In this document: positions 16,641 through 25,246 of the stretch, piece by piece
Layout: the number at the start of each line of letters is the position of its first letter
Numbering within the stretch: position 1 is the first letter of the stretch
Origin: Larsenimonas salina
Lineage (GTDB): Bacteria > Pseudomonadota > Gammaproteobacteria > Pseudomonadales > Halomonadaceae
DNA length: 64,000 nucleotides
Reading direction: 5' to 3'
Assembly (NCBI RefSeq): GCF_023736155.1
Contig: NZ_JAMLJJ010000003.1
Span: 248,001 to 312,000 of the forward strand
Translations under genes and position numbers: made by a program
Notes under the pieces: model-generated
The model's input: only the letters and a program-made list of their open reading frames with translations
The model's database searches: none
What the model was told of the DNA's origin: nothing

Positions 16641-17060
16641 ATGCACCGAATGCCTACTCTAAAGACCGCCGCCCTGGCGGCACTGACGCTTATGAGCCTC
16701 TCCGGCTGCAGCCTGCTTGGCCTTGGGGGCCCTGCGTTTGAACCGCTCACCGGCAGGGCGAGCTATCCAAAAAACTACGAGATACCGAAGGGCGCGACCC
16801 TGACGGTTCGTGTGAGCGACGCAGACCGTGACCACGGCCTGATCGCCGAGACAACGGCCAACGAGGTCGAGCAATCGCCCACACCCTTCGCGCTGCAGGT
16901 AGACCGCTCGGCGCTGGATGACGCCCATCGCTACACGCTCGAGGCGCGGTTGAGCGCAAACGGTAAAACGCTTCTTGAGACGCCCAAACCGGTGCCGGTC
17001 CTCACTCAAGGTGCACCGACCCGCCAGGCCGATGTCTCCCTGAGCGCTCCAGCGCCCTAG
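16641..17060 (+). CDS. YbaY-type lipoprotein
   Basis: This 139-residue protein has a lipoprotein signal with lipobox LSGC at about residues 20-23, followed by a mature domain with GRASYPKNYEIPKGATLTV, matching the YbaY/YscW family of small periplasmic lipoproteins. Function is unknown; E. coli YbaY affects cell-envelope glycosylation poorly. The second-position start at 16641 is chosen from AGGAG 7 nt upstream. It lies 10 bp after yciH and its last four bases overlap the stop of the convergent LacI-family gene. Confidence 0.7.
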   Translation: MHRMPTLKTAALAALTLMSLSGCSLLGLGGPAFEPLTGRASYPKNYEIPKGATLTVRVSDADRDHGLIAETTANEVEQSPTPFALQVDRSALDDAHRYTLEARLSANGKTLLETPKPVPVLTQGAPTRQADVSLSAPAP

Positions 17061-18061
17061 ACCATGCGCGGCGGACAGGCGGAATCACGCTCGATCAGTT
17101 GCGGGGTGAATCGTTCGGGCGGGCTCAGGACGCTCTCCCCGTCGATCAATGAGGTCATGAGCCTGACCGCACACTCGGCCATCGCCTCGACCGGTGCGTG
17201 CACGGTCGTAAGGCTTGGCACCATGTGGCGCGCGTAGAGCTCATCGTCGTAGCCGACCACGGAGACGTCGGTCGGCAGCGCGTAGCCAAGTGCCCGAAGC
17301 TGACCCATGGCGCTGATGGCCATTTCGTCATTGCCGACCACAAGCCCCGTGAAGCCAGCGCCCTGCTCATGAAGCGTCCGAACGCCGGCGGCACCACTGG
17401 GCTCGGTGAAATCGCCCTCGATGACCCGGCCGGCCGGCACCTCGAGTCCGGCCTCGGCCATGGCGCATCGAAAGCCTGCCAGACGATGCCGCGCATCCTG
17501 CTTGAACAGCGCCCCGGTCAGGCAGGCGATGCGCCGATGCCCCAACTCGATCAAATGCCGGGTGGCGAGATACTCCCCAAGGTGGTTGTCGGCCACCACG
17601 CACTGCGCGGCGATCGCCTCGACGTGGCGATTGAGCACCACCAGCGGCACGCGACCGGCCAGTTCAGTGAGTGCGGCGTCGCTCATGCCATCGGCATGAA
17701 CGATCAAGCCGTCGCAGCGCTTGTCCAATAGAAATCGGATCGCGGACTGCTCCTGCTCGGCGTCGCTCTGGCCCGAGGCCACGATCAGCGACATGTTCGA
17801 GGCCCTGAGCGTCGATTCCACCGTGGTCATCAACCGCCCCAGAAACGGCGCGGCCAGATGGGAAATCACAAGCCCCACGTTGAACGAGCGATTGAAGGCC
17901 AGCGAGCGCGCAAAGGCGTTCGGCGCGTAATCGAGCGCCTTCATCGCCTTCTGGACGCGCTTTCGCGTCTGCTCGCTTACCGGCACGTTGCCCGCCATCA
18001 CACGCGACACGGTCGCCACCGATACGCCCGCCTTTTTTGCCACGTCACGAATGTTGGCCAT
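17057..18061 (-). CDS. LacI-family transcriptional regulator of the beta-glucoside cassette
   Basis: This 334-residue repressor opens with the classic LacI helix-turn-helix, IRDVAKKAGVSVATVSRVM (residues 3-21), and hinge region, then a periplasmic-binding-like effector domain: LIVASGQSDAEQEQSAIRFL, VVADNHLGEYLATRHLIEL, VVGNDEMAISAM and VSVVGYDDELYAR. It is transcribed away from a GPH symporter and GH3 beta-glucosidase, and the 150-bp gap contains overlapping palindromes. It is expected to repress the cassette and be released by a beta-glucoside or its hydrolysis product, but the inducer is not shown by sequence. Confidence 0.9.
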   Translation of the reverse strand: MANIRDVAKKAGVSVATVSRVMAGNVPVSEQTRKRVQKAMKALDYAPNAFARSLAFNRSFNVGLVISHLAAPFLGRLMTTVESTLRASNMSLIVASGQSDAEQEQSAIRFLLDKRCDGLIVHADGMSDAALTELAGRVPLVVLNRHVEAIAAQCVVADNHLGEYLATRHLIELGHRRIACLTGALFKQDARHRLAGFRCAMAEAGLEVPAGRVIEGDFTEPSGAAGVRTLHEQGAGFTGLVVGNDEMAISAMGQLRALGYALPTDVSVVGYDDELYARHMVPSLTTVHAPVEAMAECAVRLMTSLIDGESVLSPPERFTPQLIERDSACPPRMV

Positions 18062-18169
18062 GGTTTTCCTTATATTCCTGCCTCGGGCGAAGTATGAAGA
18101 GGATCGACTTTAGGCGCTATCGACAAAAGATCAATACCGAACCCACAACGGCGTCACTAGCATGAAACC

Positions 18170-18193
18170 AGTTACATATGTAACTAGTTACAT
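18170..18193. promoter_or_regulatory. LacI-family operator with two overlapping palindromes
   Basis: AGTTACATATGTAACT (18170-18185) and ATGTAACTAGTTACAT (18178-18193) are both perfect 16-bp palindromes sharing eight bases, so the half-site ATGTAACT/AGTTACAT occurs three times in 24 bp. It lies 19 bp upstream of the symporter start and 109 bp from the repressor start. Confidence 0.7.
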
Positions 18194-18211
18194 TCCCAAT
18201 CGGAGTGATCC

Positions 18212-19534
18212 ATGCTCGGCAGAAAAGAAAAACTAAGCTTTGGCATCGGGGATTTCGCGTTTGCCTTCACCTGGGCGTCGGTGGCGCTTTATCTGATGTA
18301 TTTCTACACCGACGTATTCGGCATCGACCCGGCGCTGGTGGGCACGCTGTTTCTGGTGGCAAGGCTTTGGGATGCGGTGACGGATCCGGTCGTCGGGGTT
18401 CTGAGCGATCGAACCCGCACGCGTTTCGGCCGGCTCAGGCCCTATCTTTTATGGTTTTCGCTGCCGCTTGGCATTTTGCTTGCGCTGACATTCACCACGC
18501 CGGAGCTGACCGGCACCGCCAAGGTGGTCTACGCCTTCGCGACCTACATCGCCCTCATGGGGTTCTATACGCTGGCCAACATTCCCTATTCGGCGCTGCC
18601 GGTGTCGATGACGACCGACAATCAGGAGCGTCGGGATCTGAGCAACGTCCGCGTCATCTGCTCCTACGTGGCGTTTGTCGTCATAAGCTACACGACGCTC
18701 CCGATGGTCAAGACGCTCGGTGATGGCGACGACGCGCTCGGGTTTTCACTGGTGTTCGCGCTTTACGGCGCCATTACCTGCCTTGTGCTGCTGATGACGT
18801 TCAAGGGCGTGCGCGAGCGCCACACCGAGGGCGACAGCGCCGGAAGCCCCATAACCAGTTTCAAGGACGTTGCCCGGGCCAAACCCTTCTGGCTGATGTT
18901 CGCGATCTGCACGTTGATCTTTACCCTGATGCTGATGCCGGACTCGGTGGCGATCTACTTCTTCAAGTATTACCTCGGCGATGAAGACGGCGTGTCGCTG
19001 TTTCTCGCCTGCGGCTATATGGCGCTGATCGGCGGGGTGCTGCTCAACCAGTATGTGTTGAGCCGGTTCTGCAAGCGCCAGGTCATGATCTGGGCCAACC
19101 TGGCCTACGCGACCGTGCTGTGCGCGTTTTTCGTTGCCGCCGACATGGCCGCTCCGGTGTATTTCCTGGTGTTCATGCTGATCAAGCTGTTGGCGGGCAT
19201 CGTCGCGGCCACCATGTGGGCGATGGTCGGCGACATTGCCGACTTCGTTGAATACCGCTCGGGCCGCCGCGCTACCGGCGCCTCGACCAGCGCCGTCACC
19301 TTCAGCCACAAGTTCGGCATGAGCGTGGGCGGGCTGTTGACCGGCACGCTGTTCAGCGCGTTCGGCTACGTGCCGAACGCGGCCCAAAGCGAGACGGTGC
19401 TGACCCTGATCAAATCCATGATGAGCCTGTTGCCGGCGCTCGGTGCGCTGGGCGTGGCGCTTTTAATGGTGATCTACCCGCTAAGCGACGCCGCCATGAC
19501 CACCATTCGCCAACAAAAACCGACATCCAACTGA
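18212..19534 (+). CDS. GPH-family sugar:cation symporter (MelB/XylP-like)
   Basis: This 440-residue protein has about twelve transmembrane segments and the glycoside-pentoside-hexuronide family features: GIGDFAFAFTWASVALYLM at the N-terminus, then ARLWDAVTDPVVGVLSDRT, with the cation-coupling aspartates. Members import a glycoside with Na+ or H+. Its place between a LacI regulator and a GH3 beta-glucosidase points to a beta-glucoside, such as cellobiose or gentiobiose, as the substrate. The ATG at 18212 lies just downstream of the palindromic operator. The beta-glucosidase gene starts 50 bp after its stop. Confidence 0.9.
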   Translation: MLGRKEKLSFGIGDFAFAFTWASVALYLMYFYTDVFGIDPALVGTLFLVARLWDAVTDPVVGVLSDRTRTRFGRLRPYLLWFSLPLGILLALTFTTPELTGTAKVVYAFATYIALMGFYTLANIPYSALPVSMTTDNQERRDLSNVRVICSYVAFVVISYTTLPMVKTLGDGDDALGFSLVFALYGAITCLVLLMTFKGVRERHTEGDSAGSPITSFKDVARAKPFWLMFAICTLIFTLMLMPDSVAIYFFKYYLGDEDGVSLFLACGYMALIGGVLLNQYVLSRFCKRQVMIWANLAYATVLCAFFVAADMAAPVYFLVFMLIKLLAGIVAATMWAMVGDIADFVEYRSGRRATGASTSAVTFSHKFGMSVGGLLTGTLFSAFGYVPNAAQSETVLTLIKSMMSLLPALGALGVALLMVIYPLSDAAMTTIRQQKPTSN

Positions 19535-19584
19535 TCCTGGGCCGACGGGTTCGTCGGCTCCCCCTGTTTTAAAAAGGAGCTTTC

Positions 19585-21882
19585 ATGCGTTCGATTGCCG
19601 ACACACTTGCCGAGATGACCCTCGAGGAGAAGGCCGCCCTGTGCTCGGGGCAGGACTTCTGGAACACCCGGCCCATCGAGCGTCTCGACGTGCCTGCCAT
19701 CATGCTCTCTGATGGCCCACATGGGCTTCGCAAACAGCCCGATGGCCCGGGCGCCGACCACGCAGGCCTCCTTGCAAGCCTCCCCGCAACCTGCTTTCCG
19801 ACCGCGGCCGGGCTTGCAAGCTCCTGGGATACGGCGCTTCTGACCCGGATCGGTGAAGCCCTCGGGGACGAGGCCCAGAGCGAGAACGTAAGCGTCGTGC
19901 TCGGGCCGGGCACCAACATCAAGCGCTCACCGCTGTGCGGTCGCAACTTCGAGTATTTCTCCGAAGACCCGGTACTCTCTTCCCGGCTTGCAAGCGCGCA
20001 CATTCAGGGCGTTCAGTCGAAGGGGGTCGGCGCCTCGCTCAAGCATTTCGCCGCCAACAACCAGGAGCATCGCCGGATGTCGGTCGATGCCCGCATCGAT
20101 GAGCGCACGCTGCGCGAGATTTATCTCGCAAGCTTCGAAGAGGCGGTCAAGGTGGCCAAGCCCTGGACCGTGATGTGCGCCTACAACCGAATGAACGGCC
20201 CCTACTGCAGCGAACATTCGCGCCTTTTGACCCAGATTCTTCGAAAGGAGTGGGGCTTCGACGGCATCGTGGTCTCGGATTGGGCCGCCGTGAATGACCG
20301 CGTGGCGGGCCTCGAGGCCGGGCTTGAGCTCGAAATGCCGACCAGTGGCGACACCCGCACCCGCCAGATTGTGAACGCGGTCGAGTCGGGCGCGCTGAGT
20401 GAGGGCGTGCTGGATCAGGCGGTCGAGCGCCTGCTCGCCTTCATCGAGCGGGCGCACACGCAAGACCGCACCGACACAGACGTCGATCTGGACGAGCACC
20501 ATCAGCTGGCGCGACACGTCGCGCGAGAGTCCATGGTGCTGCTCAAAAATGACGGAGCGCTTCCGCTGAGTACGAATCAGCGCGTGGCCGTCATCGGCGA
20601 ATTTGCCGAACGCCCGCGCTTTCAGGGCGGCGGCAGCTCGCACGTCAACCCGTACCGCGTTGAAACACCGCTTGAGGCATTGAACGCGACGGGCCACAAG
20701 GTGCAATACGCCAAGGGCTTTGAGATCGACCGCGACGACACCGATCAGGCGCTTTTGGAGGACGCAGTGGCCCACGCGCAGCGCGCCGATGTCGCGGTGC
20801 TGTTTCTCGGGTTGCCTGAGCGGTATGAATCGGAAGGCTATGACCGAACGCACTTGGACATCCCGGCCAATCAGCGCGCGCTGATCGATGCCGTACACGC
20901 GGTTCAACCCAATACCGTTGTGGTGCTCGCCAATGGCTCGCCGGTGGCAATGCCCTGGCTTTCAAAAGTCTCTGCGGTGCTCGAAGCCTATCTGGGCGGA
21001 CAGGCCGTGGGCGCGGCAGTGGCCGATCTGCTGTTCGGCGAGGTCTCGCCCTGCGGCAAGCTCGCCGAGACTTTTCCGCACCGGCTTGAAGACACCCCCT
21101 GCTACCTGCACTTTCCCGGCACCGGCGATGTCGTCGAGTACGCTGAGGGGATTTTTGTCGGCTATCGCTTCTTCGATGCCAAAAACGTGGCGCCGCTCTT
21201 TCCCTTTGGCCACGGCCTGAGCTACACCACGTTCACCTATCAGGATCTGACGCTTTCAGAGGCACGCATAAGCGCCGATGACACCCTCGACGTCACGGTG
21301 CGCGTCACCAACAGCGGCCAGCGCGCCGGCAAGGAAATCGTTCAGCTGTATGTGAGCGATCACACGCACGCGGTGCCTGTGGCGCCCAAGGCGCTTCGCG
21401 GCTTTGAGAAGGTACACCTCGAGGCGGGCGAATCAGCCACGCTGAGGTTTACTCTCGCTCGACGTGACTTTGCCTACTTCGACGTCGACACAAATGACTG
21501 GCGGGTGCCGACCGGCAGCTTCTCTATCAGCCTCGGGGCGTCCTCGGCCGACCTGCGTCTGACGCAGGAACTGTATGTGAGCGGTGATGCGCCACGCTGG
21601 CCCGCGCTTGATCGCAATACCCTGGTCGGTGATCTTTCAGGCATTGAGGCCGCCCAACGTATCCTTCACGACGCGCTTGCGCCGCTGGCCGCGCAAAACC
21701 CGCTTCTGACAGGCTTTGCCGACGACCCGAGCGACGATCACAGCGACGACATGATCGAGGCCATGATGCGCTACCTGCCGCTTCGAGCGCTGGTGTCCTT
21801 TACCCAGGGGGCGTTCGATGAGGCTCAGCTCGAGCGGCTGCTTCAACGCCTGGAGCAGAGCCGCCCGTCAGATGGTGCTTGA
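19585..21882 (+). CDS. Glycoside hydrolase family 3 beta-glucosidase
   Basis: This 765-residue enzyme has the GH3 plan: an N-terminal barrel with SDGPHGLRKQ, the nucleophile Asp at residue 232 in FDGIVVSDWAAV, then the C-terminal alpha/beta domain (VAVIGEFAERPRFQGGGSS) and a fibronectin III-like domain at about 566-640 (LDVTVRVTNSGQRAGKEIV). No signal peptide is seen, so it probably acts in the cytoplasm on imported beta-glucosides. A further 100 residues at the C-terminus are acidic and without clear homology. AAGGAG stands 5 nt before the ATG. It follows the GPH symporter and completes a regulator/transporter/hydrolase cassette. Confidence 0.9.
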   Translation: MRSIADTLAEMTLEEKAALCSGQDFWNTRPIERLDVPAIMLSDGPHGLRKQPDGPGADHAGLLASLPATCFPTAAGLASSWDTALLTRIGEALGDEAQSENVSVVLGPGTNIKRSPLCGRNFEYFSEDPVLSSRLASAHIQGVQSKGVGASLKHFAANNQEHRRMSVDARIDERTLREIYLASFEEAVKVAKPWTVMCAYNRMNGPYCSEHSRLLTQILRKEWGFDGIVVSDWAAVNDRVAGLEAGLELEMPTSGDTRTRQIVNAVESGALSEGVLDQAVERLLAFIERAHTQDRTDTDVDLDEHHQLARHVARESMVLLKNDGALPLSTNQRVAVIGEFAERPRFQGGGSSHVNPYRVETPLEALNATGHKVQYAKGFEIDRDDTDQALLEDAVAHAQRADVAVLFLGLPERYESEGYDRTHLDIPANQRALIDAVHAVQPNTVVVLANGSPVAMPWLSKVSAVLEAYLGGQAVGAAVADLLFGEVSPCGKLAETFPHRLEDTPCYLHFPGTGDVVEYAEGIFVGYRFFDAKNVAPLFPFGHGLSYTTFTYQDLTLSEARISADDTLDVTVRVTNSGQRAGKEIVQLYVSDHTHAVPVAPKALRGFEKVHLEAGESATLRFTLARRDFAYFDVDTNDWRVPTGSFSISLGASSADLRLTQELYVSGDAPRWPALDRNTLVGDLSGIEAAQRILHDALAPLAAQNPLLTGFADDPSDDHSDDMIEAMMRYLPLRALVSFTQGAFDEAQLERLLQRLEQSRPSDGA

Positions 21883-21890
21883 TCGGCTCC

Positions 21891-22730
21891 TCATGCGCCG
21901 CCCGCCAGGGCGGCCATGGTCTTGCCGATGGGGGCTTCGACCTTCAGGGTGAACAGATCATCGGCGCGGGTATGGCCTCGATTCAGACACAGCACCGGCT
22001 TTCCGGCGCGATGCGCCTGCCGGGCGAAGCGGAAGCCCGAAAACACCATAAGTGATGAGCCAATCACCCACAGCCCGCCCGAGGTATCCAGCCACGACAT
22101 CGCGCGGGCCAGCCGATCTCGCGGCACGTTATCGCCGAAATAGACCACATCGGGTTTCATGATGGCGTGGCCACAGCGCGGGCACGGCGGAATATCAACG
22201 TCGGAAAAATCGTCCGCATCGAGGTCGGCGTCGCCATCGGGGGCAACCTCAGCCTTGAGCGCAGTCCAGCTCGGGTTTCTATTGGCAAGCCATTCGTGAT
22301 AGACCGTGCGCTTGAGAAGCCACCGACACGCCATGCAGCGCACCACATCCGCCCGTCCATGAAGGTCGATGACGTTGCGGCTCCCGGCCTTTTGATGAAG
22401 GCGATCCACATTTTGGGTAATGATGCCCTGGACAAGCCCCTCACGTTCAAGGCGCGCAAGCGCCTCGTGCGCCATCCCCGGCTGGGCCGTGCCCAGCGCT
22501 GAAAACCCCACCAGGCTCCGTGCCCAGTAACGTTTTCGTGCACTTTCGCTTTTCATGAAGGCCTGATGGGACATCGGCGGGGGCCGTTTCCACTGCCCTT
22601 CGCCGTCGCGATAATCGGGAATGCCGCTTTCGGTGCTGACGCCCGCGCCAGTGAGTACACACATCGGGCCATGGCGCTCGAGGTGGGCCCGTAGCGCGTT
22701 GATCGAGTCATCCATTGCAGTCTCACTCAT
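21891..22730 (-). CDS. SIR2-family NAD-dependent protein deacetylase
   Basis: This 279-residue sirtuin has the NAD-binding GAGVSTESGIPDYRDG, the catalytic region TQNVDRLHQKAGS with the downstream DLHG histidine, and four cysteines in CMAC and CPRC for the structural zinc. It most likely removes acyl groups from lysines of metabolic enzymes, as CobB does. An acidic insertion, DGDADLDADDFSDVD, between the two cysteine pairs is an unusual loop and fits salt adaptation. A second in-frame ATG five codons in, at 22715, is an alternative start. It is convergent with the GH3 gene (8 bp apart) and divergent from a membrane protein. Confidence 0.88.
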   Translation of the reverse strand: MSETAMDDSINALRAHLERHGPMCVLTGAGVSTESGIPDYRDGEGQWKRPPPMSHQAFMKSESARKRYWARSLVGFSALGTAQPGMAHEALARLEREGLVQGIITQNVDRLHQKAGSRNVIDLHGRADVVRCMACRWLLKRTVYHEWLANRNPSWTALKAEVAPDGDADLDADDFSDVDIPPCPRCGHAIMKPDVVYFGDNVPRDRLARAMSWLDTSGGLWVIGSSLMVFSGFRFARQAHRAGKPVLCLNRGHTRADDLFTLKVEAPIGKTMAALAGGA

Positions 22731-22883
22731 GTCGCTGTATCACGGTAGTTATAATCGCCCGAACTCGAGGCCCGAGCTGGCAGTCTGCCGCCAATGCAGC
22801 ATTTTCACGGTCAGTACGGGTAGTGTAGTGTCTGGCGATTCACGCGCCCATTTCGTTGATTTCGCTACGCTCAGGAGCCCGCC

Positions 22884-23783
22884 ATGTACGGGTTGGATTT
22901 CCTTCTACCGCTGATGTTCATCGCCCCGATGCTGGCCACGATGGTGGTGGTGTTCAGCCTGCGGCATCTGTTCTATCACCGCTTTTTTTCACCGATCAAC
23001 GGGCGGGCGCTGAACGAACCGGGCCAGAGTCTTAGAAAACGGCTCGATGACGCCTTGATCCGGCTGTATCTGGAGGCCTCACTCGGCCCGCTGGTCGCAC
23101 TGACGCCGATCGTGTTCGGCATGGGCCGCATGGTGATTACCGACCGCCAGAACTGGCTCGAATGGGCGATCTACGGGTTCGTGAGCACCTTGATCGTGTT
23201 CGTGCTCGGCGGGATGATTCTCGCGACCTATCAGCGCATACATCGCCTCAAACTGGGGCTTGCCTGTGAGCTGTCAGTGGCCGATATTCTGCGCCCGCTC
23301 GATGGCAAGGGCGATGGCGGATTTGCCGTCTTCAATAACCTGCCCACACCTCAAGGCAGCATCAGCGCGGTCGTTCTGACGCCTGCCGGCGTGTACAGCG
23401 TCGTGACCAAGGCACGGACACGCCCACCTCATATCGACCTCGGTCAGCCGGTCGTGGTTGAAAAGGAACAGCTTCATTTCCCCCACATGCGTGAGCACCA
23501 ACCGATCCGCGAGGCACGCTCGATGTGCCGCTGGCTTTCACAGCAGCTCGAGGTCAGCCTTGGCGAACCCATTGGCGTGACCGGCGTCGTGGCACTGCCG
23601 GCCTGGCATGTTCAGGGCGGACAGGCAGGCCCCGATGTGCGCGTGCTCGGCGGCCACCAGCTGCTCGACGTGCTCGGCGATTTGGGTGCCACCAAGCACC
23701 GTCTAAGCGAGACTCAGCACAAGGCGCTGCATACCCTGTTGACCCGTTGGACGGCCGGTAACGTGCACTTTCCCTCGAAGTGA
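22884..23783 (+). CDS. Two-helix-pair membrane protein with a degenerate NERD-like domain
   Basis: This 299-residue protein starts with a membrane helix (about residues 4-27), then two more around 75-95 and 105-130. The C-terminal half follows the NERD (nuclease-related) pattern: LACELSVADILRPL, a middle strand VFNNLPTPQGSISAVVLTPAGVYSVVTK and LEVSLGEPIGVTGVVALPAW. The catalytic aspartate and the E of the E-x-K pair appear replaced, by S/A in SISAVV and V in VVTK, so nuclease activity is doubtful. AGGAG stands 6 nt before the ATG. Function unknown; the NERD assignment rests on pattern recall. Confidence 0.5.
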   Translation: MYGLDFLLPLMFIAPMLATMVVVFSLRHLFYHRFFSPINGRALNEPGQSLRKRLDDALIRLYLEASLGPLVALTPIVFGMGRMVITDRQNWLEWAIYGFVSTLIVFVLGGMILATYQRIHRLKLGLACELSVADILRPLDGKGDGGFAVFNNLPTPQGSISAVVLTPAGVYSVVTKARTRPPHIDLGQPVVVEKEQLHFPHMREHQPIREARSMCRWLSQQLEVSLGEPIGVTGVVALPAWHVQGGQAGPDVRVLGGHQLLDVLGDLGATKHRLSETQHKALHTLLTRWTAGNVHFPSK

Positions 23784-23885
23784 TCGGCGCCCTCGAGGCA
23801 TACATGAAGCACGGTGTCGACCAGGCCATGGCTCATCGGCGATGAACGGTAGGTGATGCCCGCCCGGTCATCCACGTCACGAATC

Positions 23886-25082
23886 TCAGCGTTTCGTTCG
23901 TCCCTGCCCTGAGCGGCCGCCGCCACTGGCAGGACGCGACTTGCCGCTGCCACGCGCCTTGAGCGGGCCTGATTTCCTGGCGGGTGCGCCTGCCTTGCCG
24001 GACCCGGCACCGCCCTGTTTCGCGGCGTGTCGCCCTGCCGGTTTGCTCTTGGTGGCGGAAGTTCCCTTCGTCGCGTTCGAAGTGCCCTTAGGGCCCGCTT
24101 TTCCGCTCGCCGACGGCTTACCTTTCGTGGCGGGTTTGTTCTTGGTGGCTGAGCCGCCTTTCCCCGGCGGTTTGGCCGAGCCCTGCGCGCCCGATTTTGC
24201 GGTATGACGGCCAGCGGCCCCGCCCTTGCCGCTCGTCTTGCTCTTCGCGCCGCCCGCGGATCGGCTCGCGGCCGAGCGCTTGCCAGAGGCGTGGTCATGG
24301 CTCTTTGCACCCGTTTTGGACGCGGGTTTGCCATGGGCTGAGCGGCCCTTGTCCGCGACCTTCTCGGACTGCTGGGTCTGCGCGACAATGCCGTCGATTT
24401 CCTTCGGCGTGAGGTCTCGCCAATCCCCCAGCGCCAGCCCCTTGAGCGACACGTTCATGATGCGGTTACGCACGAGCCGAGTGACCTCGTACCCGAAATA
24501 CTCACACATGCGACGAATCTGGCGATTCAGCCCCTGCACCAGAGTAATGTCGAATACGTTGGCCGATACTTTCTCTACCCGGCAGCGCTTGGTCACCTGG
24601 CCGAGAATCGGTACGCCCTGCTGCATACCGTCGATGAAGCGCTCGGTGATCGGTTTATCCACCGTCACGCGATACTCTTTTTCGTGGTTGTTGCCCGCCC
24701 GAAGGATCTTGTTGACCAAATCGCCGTTGCTGGTGAGAAAGATCAGCCCCTCGGAGTCCTTGTCCAGCCGTCCGATCGGGAAGATTCGCGCGCCATGGCC
24801 AACGAAGTCGACGATATTGGCCTTTTCGCTTGAGTCGGTGGTACTGACGATGCCGGGCGGCTTGTTCAATGCAATCAGCACGAAATCATCGTCTTCCGTC
24901 GGCTCGATCTCCTGGCCATTAACCTTGACCCGATCCCCCGGCGCAACCTGATCGCCGGTCGTCGCCCGACGTCCGTTGATCCAGACATTGCCCTGTTCGA
25001 CGAAGCGGTCCGCCTCTCGCCGGGAGCACATGCCGCTCTCGCTGATGTATTTGTTGATGCGGGTGGATTGTCGAAATGACAT
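23886..25082 (-). CDS. rluF: RsuA/RluF-family 23S rRNA pseudouridine synthase with a long basic tail
   Basis: This 398-residue protein has an N-terminal S4 domain ([20 protein letters not shown]), then the catalytic domain with [18 protein letters not shown], whose aspartate is the catalytic residue, and [15 protein letters not shown]. It matches RluF, which modifies U2604 of 23S rRNA. The family's core ends near residue 265, and an additional tail of about 130 residues rich in K, A, S, G and P follows, without hydrophobic core. I take the ATG at 25082, since the preceding 16 codons look non-coding. The tail is on a halophile whose other proteins are acidic. Confidence 0.85.
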   Translation of the reverse strand: MSFRQSTRINKYISESGMCSRREADRFVEQGNVWINGRRATTGDQVAPGDRVKVNGQEIEPTEDDDFVLIALNKPPGIVSTTDSSEKANIVDFVGHGARIFPIGRLDKDSEGLIFLTSNGDLVNKILRAGNNHEKEYRVTVDKPITERFIDGMQQGVPILGQVTKRCRVEKVSANVFDITLVQGLNRQIRRMCEYFGYEVTRLVRNRIMNVSLKGLALGDWRDLTPKEIDGIVAQTQQSEKVADKGRSAHGKPASKTGAKSHDHASGKRSAASRSAGGAKSKTSGKGGAAGRHTAKSGAQGSAKPPGKGGSATKNKPATKGKPSASGKAGPKGTSNATKGTSATKSKPAGRHAAKQGGAGSGKAGAPARKSGPLKARGSGKSRPASGGGRSGQGRTKR

Positions 25083-25246
25083 AGCGTCAAACACCGTAAA
25101 ACGTCCCAAAGTGCGCAAAGTATGTCGCAAACCGCCCCCGGAACGTTAGCGTTCAGGGCGAAAAAACGTGACGCATTCAACGACTGCGCATGCCCGACAT
25201 GCGACATACTCTGCTGATCTTTTACCGACAGCGTGACGTCATCGGC

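Noticed and set aside
21891-22730. SIR2 gene as a defence effector
   Set aside because: It has the complete deacetylase motifs and zinc site and no defence partner, so a CobB-like role is simpler.
25141-25203. Small dyads GAACG-TTAG-CGTTC and CGCATG-N5-CATGCG upstream of rluF
   Set aside because: The arms are short and GC-rich, with no partner copies or link to a promoter; they may be chance.
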